A stretch of 17,398 nucleotides of DNA from JANXXV01 sp038230275 (GTDB taxonomy: Bacteria > Acidobacteriota > Terriglobia > Bryobacterales > Bryobacteraceae), in NCBI GenBank assembly GCA_038230275.1, contig JBBRNO010000140.1, positions 1 through 17,398 of the forward strand. Reading direction: 5' to 3'. Shown here in pieces: positions 1 to 6,850 of this stretch (position 1 is the first letter of the stretch; every line of letters begins with the position of its first letter). The position numbers were made by a program, and so were the translations under genes. The notes under the pieces were generated by a model. It was not told the DNA's origin. It was given only the letters and a program-made list of their open reading frames with translations, and ran no database searches.

Positions 1-207
1 CCGGCTCTTCCCGTTTCGCGCGTTCCCGCTTCCGTAGCCGGCTGGATCGTGCTTTTCATAACCCAGGTGGTGCGTCAGCTCCCCAGCCAGCATCCGCTCC
101 ACCAATGCCTTGGTGATCTGCTTCAGTAGCCCGTTCGGCCCAGCCAAATCTTCCTGCGTCTTGATCCCTTTTAAAAGATCGTCTAATACCTCTGCCTTCA
201 GTTCCAT
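1..207 (-). CDS. IS256-family (mutator-type) transposase, N-terminal part, runs off left edge
   Basis: Reading leftward from an ATG at 205-207, the frame is open to the window edge and gives 69 residues beginning MELKAEVLDDLLKGI. The segment LLKQITKALVERMLAGELTH, followed by HLGY and a G-N-A-R-N-G motif, is the typical N-terminus of IS256-type DDE transposases, whose full length is about 400 residues, so roughly the first sixth is present. A clear ribosome binding site (AAGGAG, 7 bases before ATG) supports the start. The DDE catalytic residues lie beyond the window, so whether the element is active cannot be judged. The upstream 60 bases hold what looks like its terminal inverted-repeat end (outer edge near 266), placing this element inside the older element at 267-414. 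Confidence 0.9.
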   Translation of the reverse strand, partial: MELKAEVLDDLLKGIKTQEDLAGPNGLLKQITKALVERMLAGELTHHLGYEKHDPAGYGSGNARNGKSR

Positions 208-216
208 CCTCGTTCT

Positions 217-266
217 CCTTGTTTAGTATCGGAGAACTCGTTTACACAATCTGTTTTACACCCTCC
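217..266 (-). repeat. terminal end of the left IS256-type element
   Basis: Read on the minus strand, this segment starts GAGGGTGTAAAACAG and contains GTGTAAACGAG just upstream of the transposase start. It aligns with 374-414, which sits at the equivalent place before the older transposase remnant (GAGGGTG, then TAAAA, then GTGTAAACGA, then TTCTC). Two related sequences at the same offset from related transposase starts is what two IS ends of one family would look like. The partner end is outside the window, so the inverted repeat itself cannot be confirmed. Confidence 0.6.
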
Positions 267-357
267 GGCCTGCATCACCCGCTCCAGTAGCGCCTTGGCG
301 CCTCCTCTGTCCATGCTTGGCCAGCAACTTGTCGATCAGTTTCGGATCGATTGTCAT
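267..357 (-). pseudogene. remnant of a second IS256-type transposase, cut by the left IS
   Basis: From ATG 355-357 (preceded by GGAGAG) the minus strand reads MTIDPKLIDKLLAKHGQ, a common opening of IS256-family transposases. After about 17 codons the frame is lost; a shifted frame then gives AKALLERVMQAG, which matches the next conserved block (normally ...LTKALLERALEAEL). The central GENGLLKQ block is missing, so there is an internal deletion with a frameshift. The remnant stops where the end of the left IS begins (near 266), which implies that the left element inserted into an already resident relative. Not functional. Confidence 0.7.
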
Positions 358-373
358 GATACTCTCCATTTTC

Positions 374-414
374 CTACCCGAGAATATCGTTTACACACTC
401 CTTTTAGCACCCTC
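374..414 (-). repeat. terminal end of the older IS256-type remnant
   Basis: Minus-strand sequence GAGGGTGCTAAAAGG followed by GTGTAAACGATATTCTCG, a diverged copy of the end at 217-266. It lies directly upstream of the remnant transposase start at 357 and marks the outer boundary of the older element. Confidence 0.55.
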
Positions 415-556
415 GATTCTCAAGTTAGGCGGGACCGGACAGCAGGAGTCCGCAACAGCTCTACGGAGACTTGCCGATCATTACGACTACGACACGACTA
501 CGACACGCTGATGCAGTTGCTGGAAGGACTGTAGGAAATGCGCCAGGCGTCTCTTG
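415..556. other. intergenic spacer with a short tandem duplication
   Basis: No credible gene. At 484-505 the 11-base unit CGACTACGACA occurs twice in tandem. A weak 5-bp stem (CGGAC/GTCCG) lies downstream of the kinase on its own strand but lacks a T-run, so I do not call a terminator. Confidence 0.5.
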
Positions 557-3544
557 CTACTTCAAGCGCCTGAGCGCATCGATCGCCAGCGGATCCTCAT
601 TGGTCACTTTGTGCGTCGCAAGGAACACTTTGTATGCATCCGAGGCGCCTGGACTCTTCAATCCTTCCAAGGCCCGGGCCATGTAGTACTGCAAGATGCC
701 AACTTCGCGGTAGGTTGGCACTTCGTCCAGATAGAGGGCGGCTGCTTCGCCGCGCCGCGCCATGCAGGTGCTGAATTCCGAGTGCGCTTCGGTGAAAGCA
801 TTGAAGCCCAGATAGGCGCGGCCTAATCCGAAGTGTCCTACCCACGTATCCGCAATTTTAATCGAGTCCTTGAACAGATCAATCGCGCCGCGAGCATTTC
901 CGCGCTGCAACTCAATCTGTCCATCTATCAATTTTGCGTACGCCTGGAAATCCTGCCCTAGCCGGGAACGCAACTCGGCGGAGAGCGCATGTGCCTTGGC
1001 TTCCTGCCCAGCCGCCAGATAAACGGCGGCGGCGGCAACCAGATTCTCCTCCTGCTTGCTGGAGGCGACGGCCTTCTCCACCATCGCGAGCGCCGCCTGC
1101 TTCTGTCCGCGCAGCAACAGTGTTTGCGCCAGCGTGGTCATCTTCACGGCGGCGAACGTGGTCAGCTTGTTGGTTTCGTCCGTCTCAATGGCCTGCTGCA
1201 GAATCGTCGAGGCGTCGGCCAGCCTCCCCTGATAAAGCGCCAGATCCGACAGGCCACTGGCGGAATAGGAGGCACCGCGCGCGCTAAGGCCTTGCGCCTT
1301 TCGATAGGACTCTTCCGCTTCCGCCGCCTTCCCTTGCGCCAGTAAAGTGATGCCGAGAACGATGTACGCTTTTGCGTATTCCGGATTGATCGCCAGCACT
1401 GCGCGTGCTTCTTTCACCGCGCCGGCCCAATCGCCGGCGTACAACGAAAAGGCGGCGACATTCATCAGCGGCAAGGCATTCTTGGGATAGATTGCCGCGG
1501 CACGGCGGGCTACTTCCACGGCCTTCGTCATATCGCGGCGGTACGAATAGGCAACCGACAGATTGTTAAGCGCCGCCGAATCCGACGGATACTGCTGCAC
1601 CAGCTTTGACAACTCATCAATGGCGCTTTGCGTGTTTCGCACAGCAAGGTAGTAGCTGGCCCGGGTGCGGAATTTCTCGCGATCCGTCATGCGGTCGATA
1701 TGCGCCATTGCCTTCTGGAAATACTGCGCCGCTGCGTCGCGCTGACCCAGATTCGCATTCACCACGGCCAGTCCGGCATAGGCTCGGCCCAGTGTTGGAT
1801 CCAGCTCAATCGCTTTGTTATAAGCCTGAATTGCATCGTCCCACTTCGCCGCAAACTGGAAATCCTGCGCCATCGCGTATTGATGGGCTGCGTCGACCGA
1901 CGAGGCCGAGAAGGTCTCCGCCGCCGCGAGTTTAGCCGATTCGGGAGACGCGTCTCCCAGGGCTTGCCGAATGGGCGCCGCCAGCTTACCCACCGCGCCA
2001 AGTACATCTTCCTTCTTGGAAGTGCTCGCCTCACGAGTGACGATCTCTTTCCCGGAAAGGCCATCGATGGCCCGGATGCGAACCACGTATTCATTATCTT
2101 TACGATCGATGGAACCGCCCAGCACCACATTGATCCCCTGCCGTGACGCCACCAATTGGGCTCTAGGCGCATCCATTTTCGTATCGCCATTGTTCAACTG
2201 CGCCGAAATCCGGTGCGCCTCGCCGCGGTTGTACGACGTGATAAACGACGCGCCTTCCATGGCGATGCTCAACATGGGTTCGATGGTGCCGTCAAACACG
2301 GGATCTCCGGTGCCATTGGCAAAGTCCGCAATCAGCATGGTCACCGGTTTCAGGTTCGGCGGAGGACCCATGAACTTTGCCCGATACACGAACGCGCCGG
2401 CAACCAGCGCTACAACAGTTGCCGCGGCCGCTAGCCATTTCCCGGGGAACGCACCCTTCGGCGACGCCTTGATCGCCGCTGACGGTTTGACCACGGGCAA
2501 TGTGATTCGGACCGTCGACTGGGTGGCCGGATCGAGCCACGCATCCAGATCGCGGACAATCTCGTCAGCACTCTGATAGCGCGCGGAAAGTCCGGGCTGC
2601 AGGCACTTCACCACGATGTCGCTCAAGACCGGCGGAATGTCCGGATTCACATCAATCGGCGGCTGCGCACGTTCCTGCACGCGCTGCAGCAACTGTCCCA
2701 TCATGGTCTCGGACTTGAAAGGGACATCTCCGGTCAACAGTTCGTAAAAAATCACTCCAAACGTAAACAGGTCCGAACGCGCGTCCGCCTTCAGCCCCTG
2801 AGCCTGCTCGGGAGACATATAGGTGGGCGTACCCATTACCACTCCGGTGCGGGTGAGCGAATGGTCTTCCAGTGAACTGGCGATACCGAAATCCATTACG
2901 ACCGGATGGCCGCGCGGATCCATCATGATGTTCTGCGGTTTCAGATCGCGGTGCACTACTCCCTCTGCATGCGCGGCGGCCAGCCCGCGGCAGACGTCCA
3001 CCATAATCCGAGCCGCCTCCTGCGGTGCAATCCTCTTGCTGGCGCGCAACTTGCTCATCAGGTCTTTACCGTCGATGAAGTCCATGCTGATGAACTTCGT
3101 ACCGCCGGCTAAGCCAAGGTCGAAAATGCGGATGACGTTCTTGTGGGAAATCTTGCGGGAGAGAATGAGTTCTTTCTTGAAGCGATCGAGAATTTCCGGG
3201 TTCCGCGCCAGCTCCGGCCGGATCACCTTCAAGGCCACCATCCGGTCCAGTTCGCGGTCCAGCGCCTTATAGACCGTACCCATTCCGCCTTCCCCCAGCA
3301 TTTGCACAATCTCATAACGATCGGCGAGAATACTGCCCTCGGCAAAGGCGTTGGAAGACAAGGAATCGCCGAACGGCGCCATGCGGACCGTTCCGCCATG
3401 TGTCACCTCAGCGATTACGGTGGGAACATCGAAGGGCGTACGGCATTTTGAGCATGAGAGTGTACCATCCGGATAGCGAGATCCGCATTGTGGGCACTCG
3501 ATCACTTTCGCCGGTCCCATGTTCGAAAATTGCCCTTTATCCAC
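557..3544 (-). CDS. transmembrane Ser/Thr protein kinase with zinc ribbon and TPR tail
   Basis: A 995-residue signalling protein. Residues 17-34 hold a zinc ribbon (C17-P-Q-C20 and C31-S-K-C34). A Hanks-type kinase domain spans about 77-340: glycine loop G84-E-G-G-M-G, VALKV lysine K106, E125 of helix C, HRDLKPQN with catalytic D200, DFG at 218-220, and a TYMSPEQ activation-loop end. All catalytic residues are present, so it should be active. One membrane helix lies at about 370-387. The outer part has a FlgO/TolB-N-like segment (about 400-530, starting VTMLIADFANGTGDP) and then many TPRs (about 553-985). The predicted start is GTG at 3542-3544 without a good ribosome binding site; an in-frame ATG at residue 9 (3518-3520) is an alternative that keeps the zinc ribbon. 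This architecture is common in acidobacteria. The substrate is unknown, and no partner gene is adjacent. Confidence 0.93.
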   Translation of the reverse strand: MDKGQFSNMGPAKVIECPQCGSRYPDGTLSCSKCRTPFDVPTVIAEVTHGGTVRMAPFGDSLSSNAFAEGSILADRYEIVQMLGEGGMGTVYKALDRELDRMVALKVIRPELARNPEILDRFKKELILSRKISHKNVIRIFDLGLAGGTKFISMDFIDGKDLMSKLRASKRIAPQEAARIMVDVCRGLAAAHAEGVVHRDLKPQNIMMDPRGHPVVMDFGIASSLEDHSLTRTGVVMGTPTYMSPEQAQGLKADARSDLFTFGVIFYELLTGDVPFKSETMMGQLLQRVQERAQPPIDVNPDIPPVLSDIVVKCLQPGLSARYQSADEIVRDLDAWLDPATQSTVRITLPVVKPSAAIKASPKGAFPGKWLAAAATVVALVAGAFVYRAKFMGPPPNLKPVTMLIADFANGTGDPVFDGTIEPMLSIAMEGASFITSYNRGEAHRISAQLNNGDTKMDAPRAQLVASRQGINVVLGGSIDRKDNEYVVRIRAIDGLSGKEIVTREASTSKKEDVLGAVGKLAAPIRQALGDASPESAKLAAAETFSASSVDAAHQYAMAQDFQFAAKWDDAIQAYNKAIELDPTLGRAYAGLAVVNANLGQRDAAAQYFQKAMAHIDRMTDREKFRTRASYYLAVRNTQSAIDELSKLVQQYPSDSAALNNLSVAYSYRRDMTKAVEVARRAAAIYPKNALPLMNVAAFSLYAGDWAGAVKEARAVLAINPEYAKAYIVLGITLLAQGKAAEAEESYRKAQGLSARGASYSASGLSDLALYQGRLADASTILQQAIETDETNKLTTFAAVKMTTLAQTLLLRGQKQAALAMVEKAVASSKQEENLVAAAAVYLAAGQEAKAHALSAELRSRLGQDFQAYAKLIDGQIELQRGNARGAIDLFKDSIKIADTWVGHFGLGRAYLGFNAFTEAHSEFSTCMARRGEAAALYLDEVPTYREVGILQYYMARALEGLKSPGASDAYKVFLATHKVTNEDPLAIDALRRLK

Positions 3545-3555
3545 GGCCCAGGAGG

Positions 3556-3561
3556 ATCATA
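3556..3561 (-). promoter_or_regulatory. possible -10 element for the kinase gene
   Basis: Minus-strand TATGAT (5 of 6 to TATAAT) lies 11 bases before the GTG start. No good -35 hexamer is seen at the expected distance. If real, the leader would be only a few bases for the GTG start, or about 30 bases for the downstream ATG start. Weak call. Confidence 0.25.
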
Positions 3562-3710
3562 CAATCGATGGAATTTTGCCGTCTGGGCTTCGCAGCCGCA
3601 GAAGGTATGGCCGGGGCGCACACGGCCCAGCCAGATTTTAGGATACACCTGTTAGCGCGGCCGATTCGAAGTGAGGGGAGTATTCACGCGCGGATCAACT
3701 TGCGCCCGCT

Positions 3711-3983
3711 TTGAGAATACACAGCCTCTCCCGATCACCCCCGGTCACGATGGCAGCGGGCGCTTCCGTCTATCTGGCGTGGGATGGCGGCCCCGAACAC
3801 CCTAACGCGGAGGTATGGGTCTCGATAAACAACTCAACCGAAATTCCTGCATCTACGATGAGCGCTGTGTTTAAACAACCGAAAATTGCTGGCCATCTAC
3901 CACCGCCACGGGGCAGGGCCTACAAATATTTCTTAAAAGACTCCGGAACTACTTTGGCCACGGTAGCCGTCGTCGTTCCATAG
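3711..3983 (+). pseudogene. C-terminal fragment of an unidentified (probably secreted) protein
   Basis: The open frame is 90 codons, but it begins at a TTG with no ribosome binding site; the first ATG (3750) also lacks one. From about residue 14 it reads like real protein: VTMAAGASVYLAWDGGPEHP, then NAEVWVSINNSTEIP, and ending YKYFLKDSGTTLATVAVVVP. The alternating hydrophobic pattern suggests a beta-sandwich tail domain; I do not recognise the family. A strong hairpin followed by a T-rich stretch lies 19 bases after the stop, as expected for a native 3' gene end, so I read it as the surviving C-terminus of a larger gene. Its first 37 bases of matching sequence reappear at 8466-8502. It could also be a small intact gene with a poor start. 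Confidence 0.4.
3725..3762 (+). repeat. 37-base dispersed repeat, copy 1
   Basis: The core CTCCCGATCAYCCCCGGTC, followed by ACGATGGCAGCGGGCGCT, matches 8466-8502 with a single mismatch. In both places it can be read in the same frame as SRSxPVTMAAGA, which suggests both are pieces of related genes rather than a structural element. Confidence 0.7.
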
Positions 3984-4002
3984 TGAAGTAACAACCTGCG
4001 AG

Positions 4003-4035
4003 GTGCGAGCGCAATAACGCCGATTGCGCTCGCAC
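4003..4035 (+). terminator. probable intrinsic terminator after the 3711-3983 fragment
   Basis: Perfect 12-bp stem GTGCGAGCGCAA / TTGCGCTCGCAC with a 9-base loop, followed on the plus strand by the pyrimidine-rich TCCTTCTGTTTCCTT. It lies 19 bases after the stop of the upstream plus-strand fragment. The T-run is interrupted, so termination efficiency is uncertain. Confidence 0.6.
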
Positions 4036-4170
4036 TCCTTCTGTTTCCTTACCTGTTTGCCAAGCTTTCCTCCCAAAGCTGTCGTTTCGATCGGGCCAGA
4101 CAGCGAAGCAAATCACAAAGGGAATCAATGCGAGCCGCCTACTGATCAAGAAGTGGTGCCGATTTCCGGA

Positions 4171-4335
4171 ATTTGGCTCCCCGTCGTGGACGCGTTAAGA
4201 ACGATCCCAGTATAAAAACCGGTCCGCTTGAACCGAGGGAAAGCTTCTGTTTGTAATAGCATCTAAGCGGAATCGGCCACCTCGTCCAGTCTGGGTTTCT
4301 GGGCTGGATCAATCTCGAACTGCGGCGACGAGTTC
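4171..4335. repeat. dispersed repeat, copy 1 (left of the DUF433/DUF5615 module)
   Basis: The first 26 bases (4171-4196, containing GGCTCCCCGTCGTGGACGC) are identical to 6196-6221. The rest aligns with copy 2 at 4977-5133: TCCGCTTGAACCGAGGGAAA against TCCGCTCGAACCAAGTGAAA, and GGATCAATCTCGAACTGC against GGATTCAAACTCGCAGAA. No convincing coding frame runs through it. The unit looks about 110-160 bases long, and its limits are approximate. Confidence 0.6.
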
Positions 4336-4417
4336 TTTCTTTAACTCCCGGTTGAGCCGACCTGGGCGGGTGTGCCGGGTAGTTGACACCATTTGGAGGG
4401 AGCCGTACCATCCATGT

Positions 4418-4681
4418 ATGGGCTCGACTTCAGAGACGTATCGCTACCTCGTCCGATCGACGGGCGTACGGAGCGGGAACTTCATTGTGGAAGGCACCCG
4501 GATTGCGGTCCACGACGTTATCGGCCTGCTTCAGAATGGTGAAACAGTTGATACGTTACCAGCGAACTGCTTTCCAAATCTCACCAAGTCTCAGGTTTAC
4601 GAGTGCCTTGCCTACTATGAGGACCACCGCGGAGCGATTGACTTGCTGGTTGCCAGGCAGATGTCATCGTCTACGGCGTGA
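4418..4681 (+). CDS. DUF433-family antitoxin
   Basis: An 87-residue protein from ATG 4418. The DUF433 core is visible: the V-R-S-G-N-F-I-V-E-G-T-R-I-A-V block (about residues 16-31), then DVIGLLQNGET, then FPNLTKSQVYECLAYYEDH. DUF433 proteins are small helix-turn-helix-like antitoxins usually paired with a DUF5615 PIN-like toxin. Here the next gene starts with a GTGA overlap (4678-4681), the usual coupled arrangement. The start is not certain: GGAGGG at 4395-4400 is 17 bases away, longer than ideal; a TTG in frame at 4352 is a poorer choice. Expected role: bind and neutralise the toxin and autoregulate the operon (family knowledge). The partner is frameshifted, so this may be an orphan. Confidence 0.85.
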   Translation: MGSTSETYRYLVRSTGVRSGNFIVEGTRIAVHDVIGLLQNGETVDTLPANCFPNLTKSQVYECLAYYEDHRGAIDLLVARQMSSSTA

Positions 4682-4952
4682 AGTTCCTGCTCGACCACGA
4701 TGTGCCAGATGACTTGAGCTATTTGCTCGAACAACCTGGTCACAATGTCACGCTTTTGCGCAAAGCTCTTCCCGGTGATTCCACAGATGAGGCCGTGCTC
4801 CAGTTTGCCAAGAGGGTGGTTGTGTGCTGTTGACTTGCAACCGGGACGACTTCTTCCACCTCGCAAGGACGAAACCACATCACGGAATCGTCATCGTGAT
4901 CCGCCGTCGAACGCGGATGGACGAACGTGCTAACAACATCAATTTCGCCTGA
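4678..4952 (+). pseudogene. DUF5615 (PIN-like) toxin, frameshifted
   Basis: From GTG 4678 the frame reads KFLLDHDVPDDLSYLLEQPG, then HNVTLLRKALPGDSTDEAVL, matching the N-terminal half of DUF5615/Mut7-C-like PIN toxins, and stops at TGA 4831-4833 after 51 codons. The rest is present two bases over: LLTCNRDDFFHLARTKPHHG, then IVIVIRRRTRMDERANNI, ending at 4950-4952. The conserved acidic residues (the early D of LLDHDVP, the NRDD pair) survive, but on opposite sides of the break near 4820-4830 (net -1 or +2). The extreme C-terminus is also shorter than usual. The likely RNase-type toxin is therefore inactive unless there is a sequencing error or programmed slip. It is translationally coupled to the DUF433 gene. 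Confidence 0.8.
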
Positions 4953-4976
4953 TCGGCGCACCACGGTGTTTGACCG

Positions 4977-5133
4977 ATTGCCTCCCCACCTGGACGCAAT
5001 TAGAACTTTTGCGGCATAAAGTGCAATCCGCTCGAACCAAGTGAAACGCTTTCATTCCTGTACCAGCTGAGCTGAAACGGTAGGACCTTCCCTGGGTGGG
5101 CACCCAGACTGGATTCAAACTCGCAGAAATTAG
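4977..5133. repeat. dispersed repeat, copy 2 (right of the DUF433/DUF5615 module)
   Basis: Diverged direct copy of 4171-4335, beginning ATTGCCTCCCC.CCTGGACGC and continuing TTAGAACTTTTGCGGC, then TCCGCTCGAACCAAGTGAAA. With copy 1 it flanks the DUF433/DUF5615 pair in the same orientation. Frames crossing it carry stops. Confidence 0.55.
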
Positions 5134-5297
5134 TTGCTATGCAATGTGCCTGCGGAACGCGGAATTCCTCGCTGCGTGAAGTAATCACGCAGCGAGGATT
5201 CGCTCGTGGGAGGAGCGCCACACTTCATACAAGACGGAGATGGTACGGTGGCTCGAGCGCGCTAAAGGCCGGAAGTTAGTTCAAGGCTCCCTGCGCC
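5134..5297. other. intergenic region with a strong hairpin
   Basis: Apart from the hairpin at 5166-5198 I see no gene or regulatory motif here. With copy 2 of the repeat it makes up the gene-free stretch between the toxin remnant (4952) and the PEP-CTERM gene (5298). Confidence 0.5.
5166..5198 (-). terminator. perfect 14-bp hairpin, possible terminator for the PEP-CTERM gene
   Basis: TCCTCGCTGCGTGA / TCACGCAGCGAGGA with a 5-base loop AGTAA and no mismatch. It lies about 100 bases downstream of the PEP-CTERM stop (minus strand). There is no T-run on either side, so a Rho-independent role is unsure; a REP-like or mRNA-stabilising hairpin is equally possible. Confidence 0.4.
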
Positions 5298-5930
5298 CTA
5301 TCGACGGGCGCGGATTCCGATGAGCCCGGCAAGTGCCAGGCCGACGAGCGCGAACGTCGCGGGCTCGGGAACTCCTCCCGGGGCAGACACCAAGTCGACG
5401 GCTACGTTATCGAGTCCAATGTACGCTCCGCCCAAGCTCGCAGCTGTCCCCAAAAGAGTGATCGGGGTGTTCGCCCCGGCAGCGACGAACTGGAAGTTTC
5501 CTTGTGACCACAGTGGACTGGTGGTCGACGCGCTAGTGCTGCTCTTGGTTGTGTCCAGATTTCCAGCCGTTACGCGGACCGTCGAAGTGCCGTTGGACGC
5601 GCCAACATAGAATGAAATCGAATAGGTAGCACCGGAGATCGTTGCGATCGTCTGCTGGACTGAACCATAATTTCCGTTATCTTGGGTACCGGTCAAATCG
5701 AGCGAATACGTGCCGTCTTGGGCGGGGAGGGACGGAAAGTCGACGGTCCGGATCTGCGCGATACTCGGTCCAGCGGGGATCGTCCAACCTGTCAGGGCGA
5801 GGCTGCCCGCTGAAAGCGACAGAACACCAGGACTGGCCGGACTTTCGAAGCTGAAGTTGGTGATCGGAATTGCGTGTGCCTAAACCGACAGCAGCATGAC
5901 AGGGACACAGATCGATAGAAGTCTTCTCAT
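5298..5930 (-). pseudogene. PEP-CTERM exported protein (DUF642/choice-of-anchor-like) with amber stop in signal peptide
   Basis: The frame from ATG 5928-5930 is 210 codons, with a good ribosome binding site (AGAGGA, 7 bases before). The N-terminus MRRLLSICVPVMLLSV is a signal peptide, followed by a TAG at codon 17 (5880-5882) and then AHA-IPITNFSFESPASPG, which continues the signal-cleavage site and mature protein in the same frame. The body (for example NGNYGSVQQTIATISGATYS and AYIGLDNVAVDLV) resembles DUF642/choice-of-anchor-C beta-sandwich domains. The C-terminus is a classic PEP-CTERM sorting signal: VPEP, a hydrophobic helix FALVGLALAGLIGI, then RARR. Such proteins are sorted by exosortase and usually reach the exopolysaccharide or surface. 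Apart from the stop nothing is damaged, so the mutation may be recent, or the codon may be read through. The next in-frame candidate start (TTG near 5696) lacks export information. Confidence 0.8.
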
Positions 5931-6195
5931 AATTGATCCTCTTGTCCCGGAATCGCATCACCGTTGAGTAGCTCATGTCAACGGAAGAGAGTAAATTCGC
6001 CGCCGACTCCAGAGGTGGGGTTTAAGGTTGCGTTACCTGAGCGGAGGTAAACAGGAGCAGCCAGAGAGCCTGTCGGAGATAGAATCCAAACAAGTACTTG
6101 ACCATTGTTGCTGAATTCGCGATCGGGGAAAGTGAACAAGCGATTCCGGGTTTGCGACCTCGATCAGCCCTACCTGCTGCCACGCTCTTTGCAGG

Positions 6196-6303
6196 ATTTG
6201 GCTCCCCGTCGTGGACGCGTTTCGAACTTTGGCGGTCTGCCCGCCTCTGGCCATCAGAGCGGTTTTCCGGCAGATTCAAGCGCTTGCGGGTGCATGAGTT
6301 ACT
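6196..6303. repeat. dispersed repeat, copy 3 (downstream of HicAB)
   Basis: Bases 6196-6221 are identical to 4171-4196, followed by CGAACTTTGGCGG (compare AGAACTTTTGCGG in copy 2). Further on, CAGATTCAAGCGCTTGCGGG and then GAGTT align loosely with the tails of copies 1 and 2, which suggests an internal deletion of about 50 bases. The 26-base identity is firm; the tail alignment is tentative. Confidence 0.55.
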
Positions 6304-6370
6304 CTGGTGGCTTCCTGGGCGGCGCCGACTGCTGTGTTGCGGCCTCCATTCCGGACCACCTTCAACTCTT

Positions 6371-6386
6371 GCCGGCGAATGCCGGC
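6371..6386 (-). terminator. short hairpin directly after hicA stop
   Basis: GCCGGC-ATTC-GCCGGC on the minus strand begins at the base after the hicA stop codon. The 6-bp GC stem has no T-run after it, so it is only a weak terminator candidate. Confidence 0.3.
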
Positions 6387-6629
6387 TCAATCTGTGCAGA
6401 ACTCCGCGCGGAGTTCGGACTCCTGGACAAATCGTCCGGCCTGACGATAGATGGCTTGCAGCGTCCCACGGTCGATCTCATCATGGTTGGGAACGGTGAG
6501 AGTCTGGGTCTGGCCGGCAGTGACACGACGTAACTTGATGTGACTGCCCCGCTGTGAGAATTCTTGAAATCCGAATCCGCGGCGGATCTTCAGAACCTCA
6601 CGACCCGCTAGGACTCGGAGTTTGGGCAT
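6387..6629 (-). CDS. hicA: HicA-family mRNA interferase toxin
   Basis: 80 residues, complete. The N-terminus MPKLRVLAGREVLKI, the SQRGSHIKLRR motif with catalytic H30, and TVPNHDEIDRGTLQAIYRQ are the standard HicA pattern (dsRBD-like fold, ribosome-independent mRNA cleavage; family knowledge). Length matches the family. The ATG at 6627-6629 overlaps the upstream antitoxin stop by one base (TGATG), so the two are translationally coupled, with the antitoxin first. No key residue is missing; it appears intact among many broken neighbours. Confidence 0.92.
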   Translation of the reverse strand: MPKLRVLAGREVLKIRRGFGFQEFSQRGSHIKLRRVTAGQTQTLTVPNHDEIDRGTLQAIYRQAGRFVQESELRAEFCTD

Positions 6630-6850
6630 CAGGCAACAGCTTCAAGTTCCATGGTCGCCAGGATCGTCGGGTTACTGGAAAAACCGAGGGCGGCCAAGTC
6701 TTCACCATCGAGGTGCAGCCCGATTGCTTCACGGATATTGTATGTCAGCTCATCCAGCGTGGCAGCCTGTGTGACCACCGGCAGATCCAGACATTCGGCC
6801 ACAAACTGACGATCTCCTCTGCTGATGCGTACCTGAATTGTTCGTCTCAC
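6629..6850 (-). CDS. hicB: HicB-like antitoxin
   Basis: 73 residues from GTG 6848-6850: VRRTIQVRISRGDRQFVAEC, then LDLPVVTQAATLDELTYNIR, then EAIGLHLDGEDLAAL, the partial RNase-H-like fold of short HicB antitoxins. It ends EAVA and overlaps hicA by one base. The frame stays open far upstream (to about 7162), but that extension has no HicB similarity, so the GTG is preferred; GGAG lies very close to it and GAGG about 11 bases upstream. No C-terminal DNA-binding domain is present, so autoregulation may be weak or need another factor. Role: blocks the HicA active site (family knowledge). Confidence 0.88.
   Translation of the reverse strand: MRRTIQVRISRGDRQFVAECLDLPVVTQAATLDELTYNIREAIGLHLDGEDLAALGFSSNPTILATMELEAVA

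Larger units (their letters stand above)
5931..6386. other. gene-free region between HicA and the PEP-CTERM gene
   Basis: Several frames are open here, but none starts with a ribosome binding site or resembles a protein family. It contains repeat copy 3 (6196-6303) and a short hairpin directly after the hicA stop. Confidence 0.5.

Noticed and set aside
484..505. Start of a CRISPR or minisatellite array
   Set aside because: Only two 11-base tandem units and no spacers; a simple duplication.
3949..4149. minus-strand 66-codon frame with a hydrophobic N-terminus (MISRRLALIPFVICFAV)
   Set aside because: Starts at TTG without a ribosome binding site, runs antisense through the terminator hairpin and has no family resemblance after the hydrophobic part.
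4171..6303. Integron cassette array (toxin-antitoxin modules separated by repeats, some with GTTAAGAAC-like motifs)
   Set aside because: The repeats do not show the paired core sites and imperfect-palindrome layout of attC, the modules are on opposite strands, and no integrase is seen.
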